Shown piece after piece: positions 34,924-44,534 of a DNA stretch of 64,000 nt. Made by a program: the position numbers and the translations under genes. The notes below the pieces were generated by a model, which did no database searches, was not told where the DNA came from, and saw only the letters and a list, made by a program, of their open reading frames with translations. The DNA is from RCC1774 sp050330855. GTDB taxonomy: Bacteria; Cyanobacteriota; Cyanobacteriia; Thermosynechococcales; Thermosynechococcaceae. Position 1 is the first letter of the stretch, and every line of letters begins with the position of its first letter. The stretch spans positions 1 to 64,000 of the forward strand of contig JBHJNL010000027.1 in NCBI GenBank assembly GCA_050330855.1, given 5' to 3'.

Positions 34924-35944
34924 TTTATCAATCTGAACAATAAACGGATTTTTCTGCGGCAGTAAAAGATAAGATGGCCGAGACTTAAATCTTGTTCTGT
35001 CTAGTTGAATAATCTGAATAACTGATGTCTTTAAATCTGAGATATAGAGAAACGAGATTCGCTGAGTCTGTATAAGAATAGCGTTACCAGTCTCTGTTCG
35101 GTTCTATGTTCTCATTTGGGTGTTCTCTTGATTTTATGTAGAGATATGGAGACACTTATGAGAGCTTAGGAAGTAGGGTTATACGGTGATATAATCCTCA
35201 TCCTGAAGACCTCTTTTGAGCCTATCTAATGAGTGGAATAATAACGCTAACAAGTCGGCTACTAGCGGTATTCAACCCGCGAATAAATTGTGAGCTAATC
35301 TGAAAATTTTATTGAAATGGGTTAATTCAGAAACCTTTAAAACCATCCCAACCTTTTGCAGTGCATTGAGGTCAAAAGATCCAGTCTATTTGAATGGACT
35401 TTTCTCGGTAGCCCGCAATTTATTAGCGGGTGATACCATGCCGCAAGTACCGTACCTCTCCCCCAACCGCTGGATACGCCCTCCTCTATCTGCATGGCTC
35501 AGTCATAGGAATCACTATCCTGCAGATAGGTTTTACTTCTCTAACAGCGATAGGTCTACTAAGCAAACCAATAATTTTTATTCTTTCAGTTAAGTGATTC
35601 TGGCGAGCCTGATTAGGATTTCTACGAGCTAATCAATCTGCGTTGATAAAGCAGATGAATAGTGATATTTTTTAATTTCGATTAAGCCCTTGCGTGGTGC
35701 GGGATCGCAGTTATTATATTTCATGAATTTTGAGTTTCTTCTCATATTTTTCACTTTTTAATCATACCTTTGACGTTGGAACAATTACCGGAGGCTAAAC
35801 GACTATTTCGATGCTCTTAATTCTTGTGCTAATGTCCTTTTGATGTTGGTGGACTAAAAGAACGTCGTTAGATAAAAAGCAATGCGTATAACGGTCCTGG
35901 ACCATTGAATATGCAAGCTGAACTGTTGCTCGGAGATATTAACA
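34924..35944. other. 1-kb AT-rich intergenic region, no supported gene
   Basis: No convincing gene. A 93-codon frame at 35312-35593 lacks a ribosome-binding site and recognisable content. I see no rRNA, tRNA or CRISPR here. The right end holds the promoter for the lipoprotein gene. Confidence 0.55.
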
Positions 35945-36316
35945 ATGCGACAACCCTTATTCATCCTATTGCTGGGATTAGGTTCACTATTGGCGTCCTG
36001 TGAAGGGACGCCTCCTCAGCCAGGTGGACAGGCTGAACAGCCTAGTCAAGAGAATCCCGATGCGCTGGGGGGAGCTGAGCAGGAGCCATTGCCGGCAACG
36101 CAGCCTGATTTAGAAAAATCAGACAATGCCATCACGCCTCAGAGTGCTCCGGCGTCTCCTAATGATCCGTTCTCTCAAGGCGGTAGCTCAGATGCGCCGG
36201 CCCAGCCCCAAAAGTCCATCCCTTACGAGAACGAGGGCGCAGCCGATCCACAGACGACGGGCGAGTTGCCCCTCATAACGGAACCCGCCCCTTCTAGTGA
36301 GGCTCCGTCTCAATAG
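35945..36316 (+). CDS. Small Pro/Ser/Gln-rich lipoprotein
   Basis: 123 residues. Signal peptide MRQPLFILLLGLGSLLASC with a lipobox LLASC (Cys19), predicting a lipid-anchored mature protein. The rest is low-complexity (Pro, Gln, Ser, Glu, Ala) and probably disordered, with no domain. Start ATG 35945 is preceded by CGGAGATATTAACA. The DUF4168 gene follows 79 bases later and has a similar composition. Confidence 0.65.
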   Translation: MRQPLFILLLGLGSLLASCEGTPPQPGGQAEQPSQENPDALGGAEQEPLPATQPDLEKSDNAITPQSAPASPNDPFSQGGSSDAPAQPQKSIPYENEGAADPQTTGELPLITEPAPSSEAPSQ

Positions 36317-36395
36317 AACTCATGCTGCCTCCTGCGGCTTCTAGCGCTCTGCTCAATGCCAAGACATCAAAATACGACGTAGATAAGGACAATGT

Positions 36396-37337
36396 ATGAC
36401 TATCAACACCCGTAAAGCCCTAACTCTTGTGCTGGGAATTGCCAGTGCGGCCCTACTCGCAACACCCGTTAAGGCGGGTGATACTCCGGCTGGTTCTGCG
36501 ACACAGGCCTCGCCTTCAGAGGCTGAGAAACTGATGCCGTTAGAGCCACCTGCTGGCTCCGTCAAGCCTTCAGGGGCAGCTCAGCTAGAACCTGTTACTC
36601 CGGTTTCGTCTTTAGAAGATCAGCCACCCTCCGAGGCCACCAAGGGCAAAGAGGCACTGAGCACTGAGCCTGTCAGTACTGAACCTGCATCTGAAGCGAG
36701 TTCAGATGCCGAGGCCAGTGAGGCTCCATCGTCTGTAGAGGGTGAGGCTCCCGCTAGTGGGTCTGTCGGCGGTGGTGAAGAGCCTGCTCCAGCCGCAGAG
36801 ATGGAGGGGGAAGTCCCAACCGGTGCGGTTGAGGATGGTGCAGATGCCTCTAAAGATGGTGCGATGGAGGCTCCTGCTGCTGCTGGAGAATCAACGCCTG
36901 CCCCTGATGAGAGTGTGCCTGCGGAAGGGAGTGAGGCATCTCCTGCGGGTCCGAGTTCTTCTTCAGTGAGCGATGAGGAACTGCAAAAATTTGCCAATGC
37001 AATTCCATCACTCAAGTCAGCCGATCAGAATACTCAAAAAGAGATCTCTCAAGTGATTCAATCGTCTGGTTTGGATGAGGCTCGGTTTGATGCAATCTAT
37101 CAAACTCAGCAGTCGCCAGAAAAACAAGCCACAACAAAGGTAACGACCAAAGAGAAAAAATCCTTTGATAAAGCTATTTCTGATATCGAATCGATAGAGG
37201 CCAAGGGCAAGGCTGAACAGGAAAAGATTATTGAAGTACAGGGCTTACAGCCTCAACGCTTTGTTGAGATTCTGGTGTCTCTACGGCAAGATCCGGCGCT
37301 TCGCGATAAGATGCAGCAACTTCTGCCGAAGCAATAG
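36396..37337 (+). CDS. Exported DUF4168-domain protein with long low-complexity linker
   Basis: 313 residues. Signal peptide MTINTRKALTLVLGIASAA with cleavage near VKAG. Residues 30-200 are an Ala/Glu/Ser/Pro-rich, acidic, probably disordered stretch. The C-terminal 110 residues form a helical DUF4168 domain: DEELQKFANAIPSLKSAD, then a middle helix, then EIIEVQGLQPQRFVEILVSLRQDPALRDKMQQL. Found in cyanobacterial envelopes; function unknown. A strong terminator lies 31 bases after the stop. Confidence 0.78.
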   Translation: MTINTRKALTLVLGIASAALLATPVKAGDTPAGSATQASPSEAEKLMPLEPPAGSVKPSGAAQLEPVTPVSSLEDQPPSEATKGKEALSTEPVSTEPASEASSDAEASEAPSSVEGEAPASGSVGGGEEPAPAAEMEGEVPTGAVEDGADASKDGAMEAPAAAGESTPAPDESVPAEGSEASPAGPSSSSVSDEELQKFANAIPSLKSADQNTQKEISQVIQSSGLDEARFDAIYQTQQSPEKQATTKVTTKEKKSFDKAISDIESIEAKGKAEQEKIIEVQGLQPQRFVEILVSLRQDPALRDKMQQLLPKQ

Positions 37338-37368
37338 CCCTGGGCTAGGAGCCGTTGTATAAAGTCTT

Positions 37369-37410
37369 GAGATTACAGAGCGGTGTTCCATTGCTCTGTA
37401 ATCTCTCTTT
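37369..37410 (+). terminator. Intrinsic terminator after the DUF4168 gene
   Basis: GAGATTACAGAGC (37369-37381) pairs perfectly with GCTCTGTAATCTC (37393-37405), an 11-base loop, followed by TCTTT. A 13-bp stem. Confidence 0.88.
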
Positions 37411-37471
37411 ATAGATGCAAAAGGCAGTGATAATAAAGCTACCCCCATCTCATGCGAGAGGACAATAAAGC

Positions 37472-38149
37472 GTGAAGCTATTAGTGGTTGAAGATGATGA
37501 GCGCATTGCAGAAGCTCTAGCAGAAGATCTCACGGAGCAGAACTATGCCGTTGAGGTCGCTCATGATGGTGAGGCTGGTTGGGGGCTGCTCCAAGCCTTT
37601 ACCTATGACCTAGTGCTGCTGGATGTGATGTTGCCCAAAATGGATGGGATTGAGCTGTGTCGGCGGTTACGATCTGATGGTCAGAGTATGCCTGTCCTAA
37701 TGCTAACGGCCCGTGATGAAGTCACCGATAAAGTGTTGGGTTTAGATGCGGGTGCAGATGACTATGTCCTCAAACCCTGCGCCCTAGAAGAACTCTCAGC
37801 TCGTATTCGAGCCTTACTTCGTCGAGGAAGCACCACGACCCCACCTATTTTGGAATGGTCTGATCTGCTGCTGGACCCCAATGCCTGCGAGGTTACCTAC
37901 TGCGGCAGGGCACTGAATCTAACGCCCAAAGAATATAGTTTGCTAGAGCTTTTCTTACGGAATCAGCGCCGAGTCTTTAGCCGTGCCCAAATTCTAGAAC
38001 ACCTGTGGGCTTTTGAAGTGCTGCCCGAAGAAGATACCGTCAAAGCCCACATCAAAGGACTTCGCCACAAACTGAAGTCAGTGGACGCACCTTCTGACCT
38101 CATTGAAACAGTTTACGGGTTTGGATATCGGCTAAAGCAGGATGCCTAG
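37472..38149 (+). CDS. OmpR/PhoB-family response regulator
   Basis: 225 residues. Receiver domain with VVEDDERI, phosphoacceptor Asp51 in LLDVMLPKMDG, and LKPC with Lys101. The winged-helix DNA-binding domain contains LNLTPKEYSLLELFLRN, RAQILEHLWAFEVLPEEDTVKAHIKGLRHKLK and ETVYGFGYRLK. It resembles the cyanobacterial RppA/ManR group of metal or redox regulators, but subfamily assignment is tentative. No histidine kinase is adjacent, so it is an orphan here. Start GTG 37472 after AGAGGACAATAAAGC. Confidence 0.9.
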   Translation: MKLLVVEDDERIAEALAEDLTEQNYAVEVAHDGEAGWGLLQAFTYDLVLLDVMLPKMDGIELCRRLRSDGQSMPVLMLTARDEVTDKVLGLDAGADDYVLKPCALEELSARIRALLRRGSTTTPPILEWSDLLLDPNACEVTYCGRALNLTPKEYSLLELFLRNQRRVFSRAQILEHLWAFEVLPEEDTVKAHIKGLRHKLKSVDAPSDLIETVYGFGYRLKQDA

Positions 38150-38164
38150 CGCCATCTCTGGCCT

Positions 38165-38192
38165 GATTCAAGTGACAAGATTCAAGTGACAA
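38165..38192. repeat. Perfect 14-bp tandem duplication
   Basis: GATTCAAGTGACAA occurs twice directly in tandem, in the gap between two convergent genes. Probably a small replication-slippage duplication. Confidence 0.85.
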
Positions 38193-38210
38193 TATTATGG
38201 CCCACTGCTG

Positions 38211-39029
38211 CTAATCCTGCTGGTGGGAAAACTGATAGGCACCCACCACCGATAGCAGCAGCGCCATCACTAGCAAAATGGGCAGTGTATACCACGGAAA
38301 CTCAGAGATGGGCTGGTAAGCTGCGGCCCTCAGCCCAAGGCTGGTATAGGTGAGGGGCAATGCATAGACAACAATCTTAAAGACAGGTGGCAAGGTGGCT
38401 GGATCAAAAAATGTCCCGCCTAAAAAGGACATGGGCACAATTAAAAAATTATTGTAAAGCCCCACGCTCTCAATAGATTGAACACTCAGTCCTGCCAAAA
38501 CGCCTAATCCTGCAAATACAGCACAGTTAAGAATCAGTAAGCTCAGAAACAACGGGTTCAAGAAACTAAAAAACTTACCTGTACATAGAATTGCGATCGC
38601 AATCACAGAGGACGAGGTCAACAGTCCTCGGGCAACCCCCGCCATCACTTTGCCTAAATACAGCGCCAGCGGGTGAATGGGCAAAAGCAATAGCTCTTCA
38701 AAGGTTTTGCTAAACAGGCGATCGCCACAGATCGAGAACGTTGTGCCTGTGAAGCAAATAGTCATCGACGACAGCGCAATCATGCCGGGTAGGATGAACT
38801 CTAGATAGTTGTCACCCACAGCAGGCTTTGCTAGAGAATTACCTAGTCCGAAGCCGAAGGCCACAATATAAATAATGGGTGACACCATTCCAGAGGCAAT
38901 GATTTGCTTGACGCGAACGCGCAGATCGAGCCACTCCCCCCAAAAAATCGTCAGACTATCGGACCAGATTTCAGTCACAGAGCTGCTATGGGTAGAGCGG
39001 TCAACGGGGAGTTCGAGATCTAAGGTCAC
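38211..39029 (-). CDS. ABC-2 type transporter permease
   Basis: 272 residues with six hydrophobic helices, like the ABC-2 permeases that export polysaccharide, drugs or lipids: WLDLRVRVKQIIASGMVSPIIYIVAFGFGLGNSL, YLEFILPGMIALSSMTICFTG, KTFEELLLLPIHPLALYLGKV and NNFLIVPMSFLGGTFFDPATLPP. The partner ATPase gene is not next to it in the window. Substrate unknown. Confidence 0.9.
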   Translation of the reverse strand: MTLDLELPVDRSTHSSSVTEIWSDSLTIFWGEWLDLRVRVKQIIASGMVSPIIYIVAFGFGLGNSLAKPAVGDNYLEFILPGMIALSSMTICFTGTTFSICGDRLFSKTFEELLLLPIHPLALYLGKVMAGVARGLLTSSSVIAIAILCTGKFFSFLNPLFLSLLILNCAVFAGLGVLAGLSVQSIESVGLYNNFLIVPMSFLGGTFFDPATLPPVFKIVVYALPLTYTSLGLRAAAYQPISEFPWYTLPILLVMALLLSVVGAYQFSHQQD

Positions 39030-39135
39030 GGTGGCGCATCGCTATTTGCTTTACTAATTGTTACAACAATATTGAGGGGGACACAAATAACTTGGCACCC
39101 ATCGTAAACACCAGCAACCAGGATTCGAGATAACC

Positions 39136-39711
39136 ATGTCAAATTTGCCACTGGGGTTAGAGACGCAAGCACCATTAGAGACGGCACATATTTTTCGGAT
39201 TTCTCCATTGATTGGGTTGACGCTGTGGGGCTTTTATTTAACGCTCATTGTGCCGCTACCCTGCCTAGCTTGGGCTACAGGAGCCGATTTACCCCTCTCG
39301 TGGTTTATTGCTGGCCTGGTACTGGGGGGCGCGGCGCTCCAGGCCGCCCTAAGCGAACAGGTCCATCTTGATACCGAAGGTATGCACATTCGCTACCCCT
39401 TTTGGGTACCGGGCTTTTTCCGGCAGGGTTGGTCGCTGCAGTGGTCCATGATTCAAGCCCTCAAAGCACGAGCAACGGGACAGGGAGGGCGTGTCTACTA
39501 TTTAATTAATTCAACCGAGACGGCCTATTTATTGCCCATGCGAGTGGCTGGCTTTGCACGCATGACACAAATCATCGAAACACAGACCGGCCTAGATATG
39601 GATGCCGTCAAGCCCTTGGCTCAGGTTTGGATGTACAGCATTTTGCTCTCATTGACGGTGCTGTTGGGGTTGGTTGATGTATGGGTGCTCTGGGCTGTTG
39701 TGAGGGGATAG
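39136..39711 (+). CDS. Small membrane protein, unknown function
   Basis: 191 residues with two N-terminal hydrophobic helices (IGLTLWGFYLTLIVPLPCLAW and SWFIAGLVLGGAALQAAL), a soluble 70-residue beta-rich part (VHLDTEGMHIRYPFWVPGFFRQGWSLQWSMIQALKAR) that may be PH-like, and a C-terminal helix. Resembles conserved cyanobacterial membrane proteins. Function unknown. Confidence 0.65.
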   Translation: MSNLPLGLETQAPLETAHIFRISPLIGLTLWGFYLTLIVPLPCLAWATGADLPLSWFIAGLVLGGAALQAALSEQVHLDTEGMHIRYPFWVPGFFRQGWSLQWSMIQALKARATGQGGRVYYLINSTETAYLLPMRVAGFARMTQIIETQTGLDMDAVKPLAQVWMYSILLSLTVLLGLVDVWVLWAVVRG

Positions 39712-39750
39712 CCCAACATTCTTGGGGAAAGGCTAAGGCATTCAAAGCAT

Positions 39751-40557
39751 TTAAACACTCGCCGCTTGTTCCACCAAAGGGTGATCGTTCCGAGCCGGTC
39801 TGCTTGCAGCTCGGCGCAGTTGCTCATTAATGCTCCGAGGTTCCGGGTGTTCAGCGCTAGATTTCTGCAGAGACGATAACGCTTCCATACTCATTCGATA
39901 GCCCACATTACGCACGGTTTGGATGAGTTGTGGATGCTGGGGGGCGTTCTCGATTTTCTTGCGAAGGGACAGAATATGGGTATCTACGGTACGGGGGTTG
40001 TCGATATTGTCCGGCCAAGCCCTCTGCAGTAACTCAGCCCGACTTAAGGCTGCCCCATTGGCCTGGACGAGCACAAACAGGAGGCTGAATTCTTGGGGCG
40101 TCAAATCGACCAGCTCTTGGGTGTAGTGAACCTGCCGCTGAACGAGATCAATCGTTAGATCGCCAAACCGCAGTTTGCTGGGCAATGTCGTTTGAGTTCG
40201 TCGCATCAAAACCTCAATGCGAGCCATGAACTCTTGCATGCCAAAGGGCTTGGTCATATAATCATCGGCCCCAGCTTTGAGGCCTTCGACAATTTTGGCT
40301 TCGCTGTCTTGAGCTGAAAGCATTAAAATGCGAGTACTGGGCTGACGCTGTAGCCACTGGCACAGCCCTACACCGTTCCCATCGGGCAGGTCAGAGTCAA
40401 CGACAACAATTTCGGGCTGTTGTTGGCCGAGGACATCTTGAGCATGTTGTATTGAAGACGTTAGCGAGATCACATATCCGGCCTGCTGCAGGTGCCACCC
40501 GAGGAGGGAGCGCAGATGAGGATTCGCTTCTGCGATGAGAATGTGGAGAGCGCCCAC
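39751..40557 (-). CDS. OmpR/PhoB-family response regulator with altered acidic pocket (NblR-like)
   Basis: 268 residues. The receiver has the putative phosphoacceptor Asp54 (VVVDSDLPDGNG) and Lys103 (TKPFGM), but the conserved acidic pair is E10-A11 in place of E-D. The winged-helix domain is intact (VDLTPQEFSLLFVLV, ALSRAELLQRAWP, RTVDTHILSLRKKIE, QTVRNVGYRM). A basic tail of about 40 residues follows. It resembles NblR-type regulators, which act without normal phosphorylation in Synechococcus elongatus, but the assignment is tentative. No kinase neighbour. Confidence 0.75.
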   Translation of the reverse strand: MGALHILIAEANPHLRSLLGWHLQQAGYVISLTSSIQHAQDVLGQQQPEIVVVDSDLPDGNGVGLCQWLQRQPSTRILMLSAQDSEAKIVEGLKAGADDYMTKPFGMQEFMARIEVLMRRTQTTLPSKLRFGDLTIDLVQRQVHYTQELVDLTPQEFSLLFVLVQANGAALSRAELLQRAWPDNIDNPRTVDTHILSLRKKIENAPQHPQLIQTVRNVGYRMSMEALSSLQKSSAEHPEPRSINEQLRRAASRPARNDHPLVEQAASV

Positions 40558-40672
40558 GAGGGGTAAAGTCCTTACGATGAGTTGCCTTTCACGCTCAACC
40601 TACCAGAAATTAAAGTTTGGTTTGGTAGCTCCAGCTACATCACTTATTTCTCTTTTTTAAAAGATATTCCCT

Positions 40673-41692
40673 TCAGGGGTCGAGGTGGTGCAATGCGCCG
40701 CCAAAGGCAAAGTCTTGCACCATGGCACTGTTGAGAAAATCATGGGGAAAGCCCAGTGAAATTTGACTAACGTCATTGAGGGACTGAAGCTGCTCTGATG
40801 AGAGTGAAACCGTTAAGCAATCTAGATTGTCTTGAAGCTGTGCTAGCGATCGCGCCCCAATAATAGGAATAACAGCCCGCTGACGAATCCAGTTAAGGGC
40901 GACTTGGGCGGGGGAGTACCCCGTTGCGTCTGAAATCTGAAGAACCGTTGCTGCAATGTCTAAATCTCGTTGCTGAATGGGGGTCGGTGAATCTGGATCG
41001 CTGAGGCGTCCGGTGCTGGGCATTTCTTGGTTGTATTTGCCGGTCAGAACGCCGCCACCCAAAGGACTCCAGGCCATGACGCCGAGACCCATTGCTGCCG
41101 CCATCGGGAGTAGTTCTCGCTCAGCAGTACGTTCTTTGAGAGAGTATTCAAGCTGCAGGCCGATAAAGGGGGTCCAGCCGCGCAGTTGAGCCAAGGTATT
41201 GGCTTGGGCCACGATCCAGGCAGGAGTATCTGAGATGCCGACATAGAGAACTTTGCCTGCTCTGACAAGGTCATCAAAGGCCCGCATCACTTCTTCGACA
41301 GGGGTGGTAAAGTCCCAGGCATGGAGCCACAGCAGATCAATGTAGTCGAGCTTGAGACGCTTGAGGCTGGCTTCAACAGCCTGCACCATATTCTTGCGGT
41401 GGTTACCGCCGGTGTTGATGTCACCTTGGCCAGTGTTGAGCGTGTATTTCGTGGCGACGACCCAGCGATCGCGATTGCTGGCGACAAGCTGCCCCACGTA
41501 CCGTTCACTGGTGCCGTTGGTATAGAGATTGGCGGTGTCAATGAAGTTACCCCCAGCGACAGCGAAGGCTTCAAATAGTTGTTCACAGGTTTTAAAGTCT
41601 GCCCCCCAACCCCACTCTTCACCAAAGGTCATCGTGCCAAGACACAATTCAGAAACGCGCAGCCCACTCCGTCCCAAAAGTTTGTAGCGCAT
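40673..41692 (-). CDS. Aldo/keto reductase
   Basis: 339-residue NAD(P)H-dependent oxidoreductase barrel from ATG 41692, with AGGAG five bases upstream. The catalytic tetrad is visible: FIDTANLYTNG (Asp, Tyr), VVATKYTL (Lys) and DLLWLHAWDF (His). Also VGISDTPAWIVAQANT, LGVMAWSPLGGGVLTGKY and IPIIGARSLAQLQDNL for cofactor binding. Belongs to the large Tas-like/YghZ-like group. Substrate unknown. The APH-family gene lies upstream on the same strand, 14 bases away. Confidence 0.93.
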   Translation of the reverse strand: MRYKLLGRSGLRVSELCLGTMTFGEEWGWGADFKTCEQLFEAFAVAGGNFIDTANLYTNGTSERYVGQLVASNRDRWVVATKYTLNTGQGDINTGGNHRKNMVQAVEASLKRLKLDYIDLLWLHAWDFTTPVEEVMRAFDDLVRAGKVLYVGISDTPAWIVAQANTLAQLRGWTPFIGLQLEYSLKERTAERELLPMAAAMGLGVMAWSPLGGGVLTGKYNQEMPSTGRLSDPDSPTPIQQRDLDIAATVLQISDATGYSPAQVALNWIRQRAVIPIIGARSLAQLQDNLDCLTVSLSSEQLQSLNDVSQISLGFPHDFLNSAMVQDFAFGGALHHLDP

Positions 41693-41706
41693 GGTTACTC
41701 CTGTGG

Positions 41707-42696
41707 TTAAAACAATTGCCACTCAGGTGAGTTCAAAAGCTTGAGCTGGGCCAACCGATGGGAGAAATAACTAGAGTCTAGCTGGCTAAAATTATGGATT
41801 TTCGCATGGGTGAGACTGATCGCCCACATCCAAATATGGGCGGTTTGAGTAAAGGCCTGCAGGTCAGTAAATTCTTCGGGGGTAATCTTCTGAACGGCTT
41901 GGTAGCCTTCTAAAAATGCATCACGGGTTTGCTTCCGCATCCCTGCCCGCAGCGCGGTTTGCAGGAATTTAGCAATTTCAAAGGCACGCCAGCCGTAGCC
42001 ACATTGGTCAAAATCGAAGAGAGTGATCTGATTGTCTTCGGTGAAGTGAGCATTGCCGCTGTGGGGGTCGCCCCAGCAAATACTCCAATAAGGCTGCTCC
42101 TGTGGCAGGTTTTGAAGCTGGGTTTTGATGCGATCTATCAACTCTGTTAGGTAGGTAAGGTCTGGGTTGCGATCGCATAAAAATGGCGCAATCACCTCTA
42201 GCGAGTCATCGAGCAAATAATCAAGGGTGAGAGGCTGGCGCTGGGCATGGGAGTGAAAATCTGTGGTGACGCAATGAATTTTTGCCACCGTCTCGCCCAG
42301 CGTATAGCCTTGGTGCTCATCTAAATCTCCCTGGGCAATTTGTCCCGGTGCATAGCGAAATAGAGAAGCATAGCGCTTCCCCTCAGGGGCTTTGATCTCA
42401 ACACACAGTTCGCCCGTCTTGGTCTGCAACGGAGAGGCTACCGGAATATGGTGAGACTCTAAAAAAACCAGTAGCTCTAGTTCAAAGTCGATTTCGGCCC
42501 TAGAGCGCCAATGGGCATGGGACACCCGCAATACATATTGTTTATTGGCTAGCTCAATCAAGTAGATATCGCTCAGACCTCGATGCCAGAGCTGACAGCT
42601 TATAACTTCGTTAATGTCGTACATGGACAAAACTCTGCTTGCAATAGCATCACAGGCCAGGGTTGAATACGTCACTGGGAATGTCTGGTCAGCCAT
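41707..42696 (-). CDS. APH-family (aminoglycoside phosphotransferase-like) kinase
   Basis: 329 residues. Protein-kinase-like fold with the lobe linker at about residues 55-80, Brenner-type motif SICWGDPHSGNAHF (catalytic Asp), and the metal-binding ITLFDFDQCGYGWRAFEIAKFL. The family phosphorylates sugars, homoserine, choline or antibiotics. Related cyanobacterial proteins are rarely resistance genes. Substrate unknown; neighbouring aldo/keto reductase suggests small-molecule metabolism only. Confidence 0.85.
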   Translation of the reverse strand: MADQTFPVTYSTLACDAIASRVLSMYDINEVISCQLWHRGLSDIYLIELANKQYVLRVSHAHWRSRAEIDFELELLVFLESHHIPVASPLQTKTGELCVEIKAPEGKRYASLFRYAPGQIAQGDLDEHQGYTLGETVAKIHCVTTDFHSHAQRQPLTLDYLLDDSLEVIAPFLCDRNPDLTYLTELIDRIKTQLQNLPQEQPYWSICWGDPHSGNAHFTEDNQITLFDFDQCGYGWRAFEIAKFLQTALRAGMRKQTRDAFLEGYQAVQKITPEEFTDLQAFTQTAHIWMWAISLTHAKIHNFSQLDSSYFSHRLAQLKLLNSPEWQLF

Positions 42697-43444
42697 GCCT
42701 TCGCATTTTCCCTAGGAGTAGATGATTCCTTGAGTTCGTGCCTCTACTGACGTTCTTGAGAGAATATCAGGAGATCTAAACTGGCTCAGAGACAACCATC
42801 GGTTGAATAACGACTTTGGTCAAGAACCTACTGATTTTAGTCTGAGCTAGGGATGGGATTCAAAATGTAGCTTTTATTACCAGAGCAGCAAGTTGTACAG
42901 CCAACAGATCGCGGCCTAGTATAGGGTCACGAACCATTCCTCAACGTCTCATCTCATCTATCGGATTAAGAACTGCAGGCACTAGAACTCAATGAATTGA
43001 GATCGCCTCAGAGATAAGGTATGAACCTATTTCAAAGGCAAGTATGGTTGCAGCCATACTGCTCATGACTCCATCACTGCAGTTTGAAGTCGTACTGCTC
43101 GTAGATCCTGTGAATATCTCTCCTCTCAAGGAATATGACAAGAATCGGGCTGAGCCAATGTGACACTTATTTAAGTGGCTGTTTTTGAGCCAATAGCTGT
43201 TCTCTCTCACCCATGGGCTGATCGTTAGCTAAGAAAATATGGGTACTATTCCATTAAGCGCACTTTCCGTTACGCATTTCAATTTGATACTGTGAGCGGG
43301 AGTATCGTGAGGTTTAATCCCTCATAACGTTCGTGAGACTTATCTTTACGAATATTATCGGGGAAATGCTGCTGCAGATCTTATGGGTCTGCTTAATAAA
43401 CTTATCTATAACTATTCTTCCTAGCAAGCAAAAGCGGGCAAGCT
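42697..43444. other. 748-base intergenic region upstream of pilM, no supported gene
   Basis: A minus-strand frame at 42989-43210 has a GTG start and no conserved content. No tRNA or clear dyad was seen. The right end carries the promoter of the pilus operon. Confidence 0.5.
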
Positions 43445-44530
43445 GTGACTGCATTAAAGAGTCTGTTCTCAAAACCAAAAAAAGGGCTGGGGATTGAACT
43501 GACACCTGACCGAGTCAACGTAGTTCAACTCCAAAAGCAAAAACAAGGCACAAAGGTGAGTGCCTTTGCATCTTTCGAGCTACCGGAGGGGGCTTTTCAA
43601 GATGGTCAAGTCTGTGACCCAGACTTAATTTCCGACACCATTCGTCAAGGATTGGAAACCCATAAAATCAAGGCAACCAGCGTTGCCAGCGCGGTTCCAG
43701 TCGGCGAGTCGGTAATTCGTTTGATTCGTCTACCCGCAGAGCTGGACGAGGCTGAGCTGCAGGATATGGTGCTCAACCAGGAAGCGGCTTTGTACCTACC
43801 CTTCCCAAGAGAAGAGGCTGATGTTGATTTTCAGCGCTTAGGCACCGAGATTGATGATGACGGCATTGAGCGCGTTGAAGTTCTGTTGGTGGCAACGCCC
43901 AAAACGGTCACAGAAAACTACCTCACCATTTTTCAGCAGGCCGGACTGCAGTTAAAGACCTTAGAAGTCAGTAGCTTTGCTTTGATCAGAACGATTCGCA
44001 ATCAGCTCATGCAATTTATTCCGGGTGAAGCGGTTGCCTTAGTCAATTTTGACTTAGACGGCACTGAAATCAGCATCGTCATGGATGGTGTACCTCAGTT
44101 TAATCGTAAGGTTCCCATTGGTACCCACCATCTGCAGAGCGCTCTGAGTCGGGCCATGAACTTGCCCAATTCCATGGGGTCTGATCTGCTTCAGGGTATG
44201 ACCATTCCGATGGGCAATGCAGAAGAAACTTCTGCCAATCCCAGCGCTGCAGCCATGCTGAGAATGCTGGGTGACCTGTCAGATGAGCTACGACGCTCCA
44301 TTGATTTTTATCTCAATCAAGGAGAGAACCTTGATATCTCTCAAGTGTTTCTAGCGGGGGCAGGGGCCAGCCTGGGACAAATCGATGAATTTTTATCCCA
44401 GCGATTGGGGTTGACAACAACAATAATTGACCCCATTGAGTCCTTGGGTATTCAAGGATTCGACGATGTTCCTCCACCTCAGCGCCCCTCGTTGAGTGTT
44501 GTGATGGGTTTAGGGTTACGAGAGGCATAA
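43445..44530 (+). CDS. pilM: Type IV pilus assembly ATPase-like protein PilM
   Basis: 361-residue actin-fold cytoplasmic protein that links pilus inner-membrane parts with PilN. Start GTG 43445. Conserved KKGLGIELTPDRVNVVQLQK at the N-terminus, ETVIRLIRLPA-like ESVIRLIRLPAELDE, DDDGIERVEVLLVATPKTV, NFDLDGTEISIV and the last segment LGLTTTIIDPIESL. First gene of pilMNOQ; pilN starts 4 bases after its stop. Confidence 0.95.
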   Translation: MTALKSLFSKPKKGLGIELTPDRVNVVQLQKQKQGTKVSAFASFELPEGAFQDGQVCDPDLISDTIRQGLETHKIKATSVASAVPVGESVIRLIRLPAELDEAELQDMVLNQEAALYLPFPREEADVDFQRLGTEIDDDGIERVEVLLVATPKTVTENYLTIFQQAGLQLKTLEVSSFALIRTIRNQLMQFIPGEAVALVNFDLDGTEISIVMDGVPQFNRKVPIGTHHLQSALSRAMNLPNSMGSDLLQGMTIPMGNAEETSANPSAAAMLRMLGDLSDELRRSIDFYLNQGENLDISQVFLAGAGASLGQIDEFLSQRLGLTTTIIDPIESLGIQGFDDVPPPQRPSLSVVMGLGLREA

Positions 44531-44534
44531 TCCC

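Noticed and set aside
35312..35593. 93-codon plus-strand frame in the gap after fba
   Set aside because: No ribosome-binding site, no recognisable domain, and codon use like non-coding DNA.
36620..37015. 131-codon minus-strand frame inside the DUF4168 gene
   Set aside because: It is the mirror of a low-complexity Ala/Ser-rich sense frame.
42989..43210. 73-codon minus-strand frame before pilM
   Set aside because: GTG start, random-looking composition and no ordered motif.
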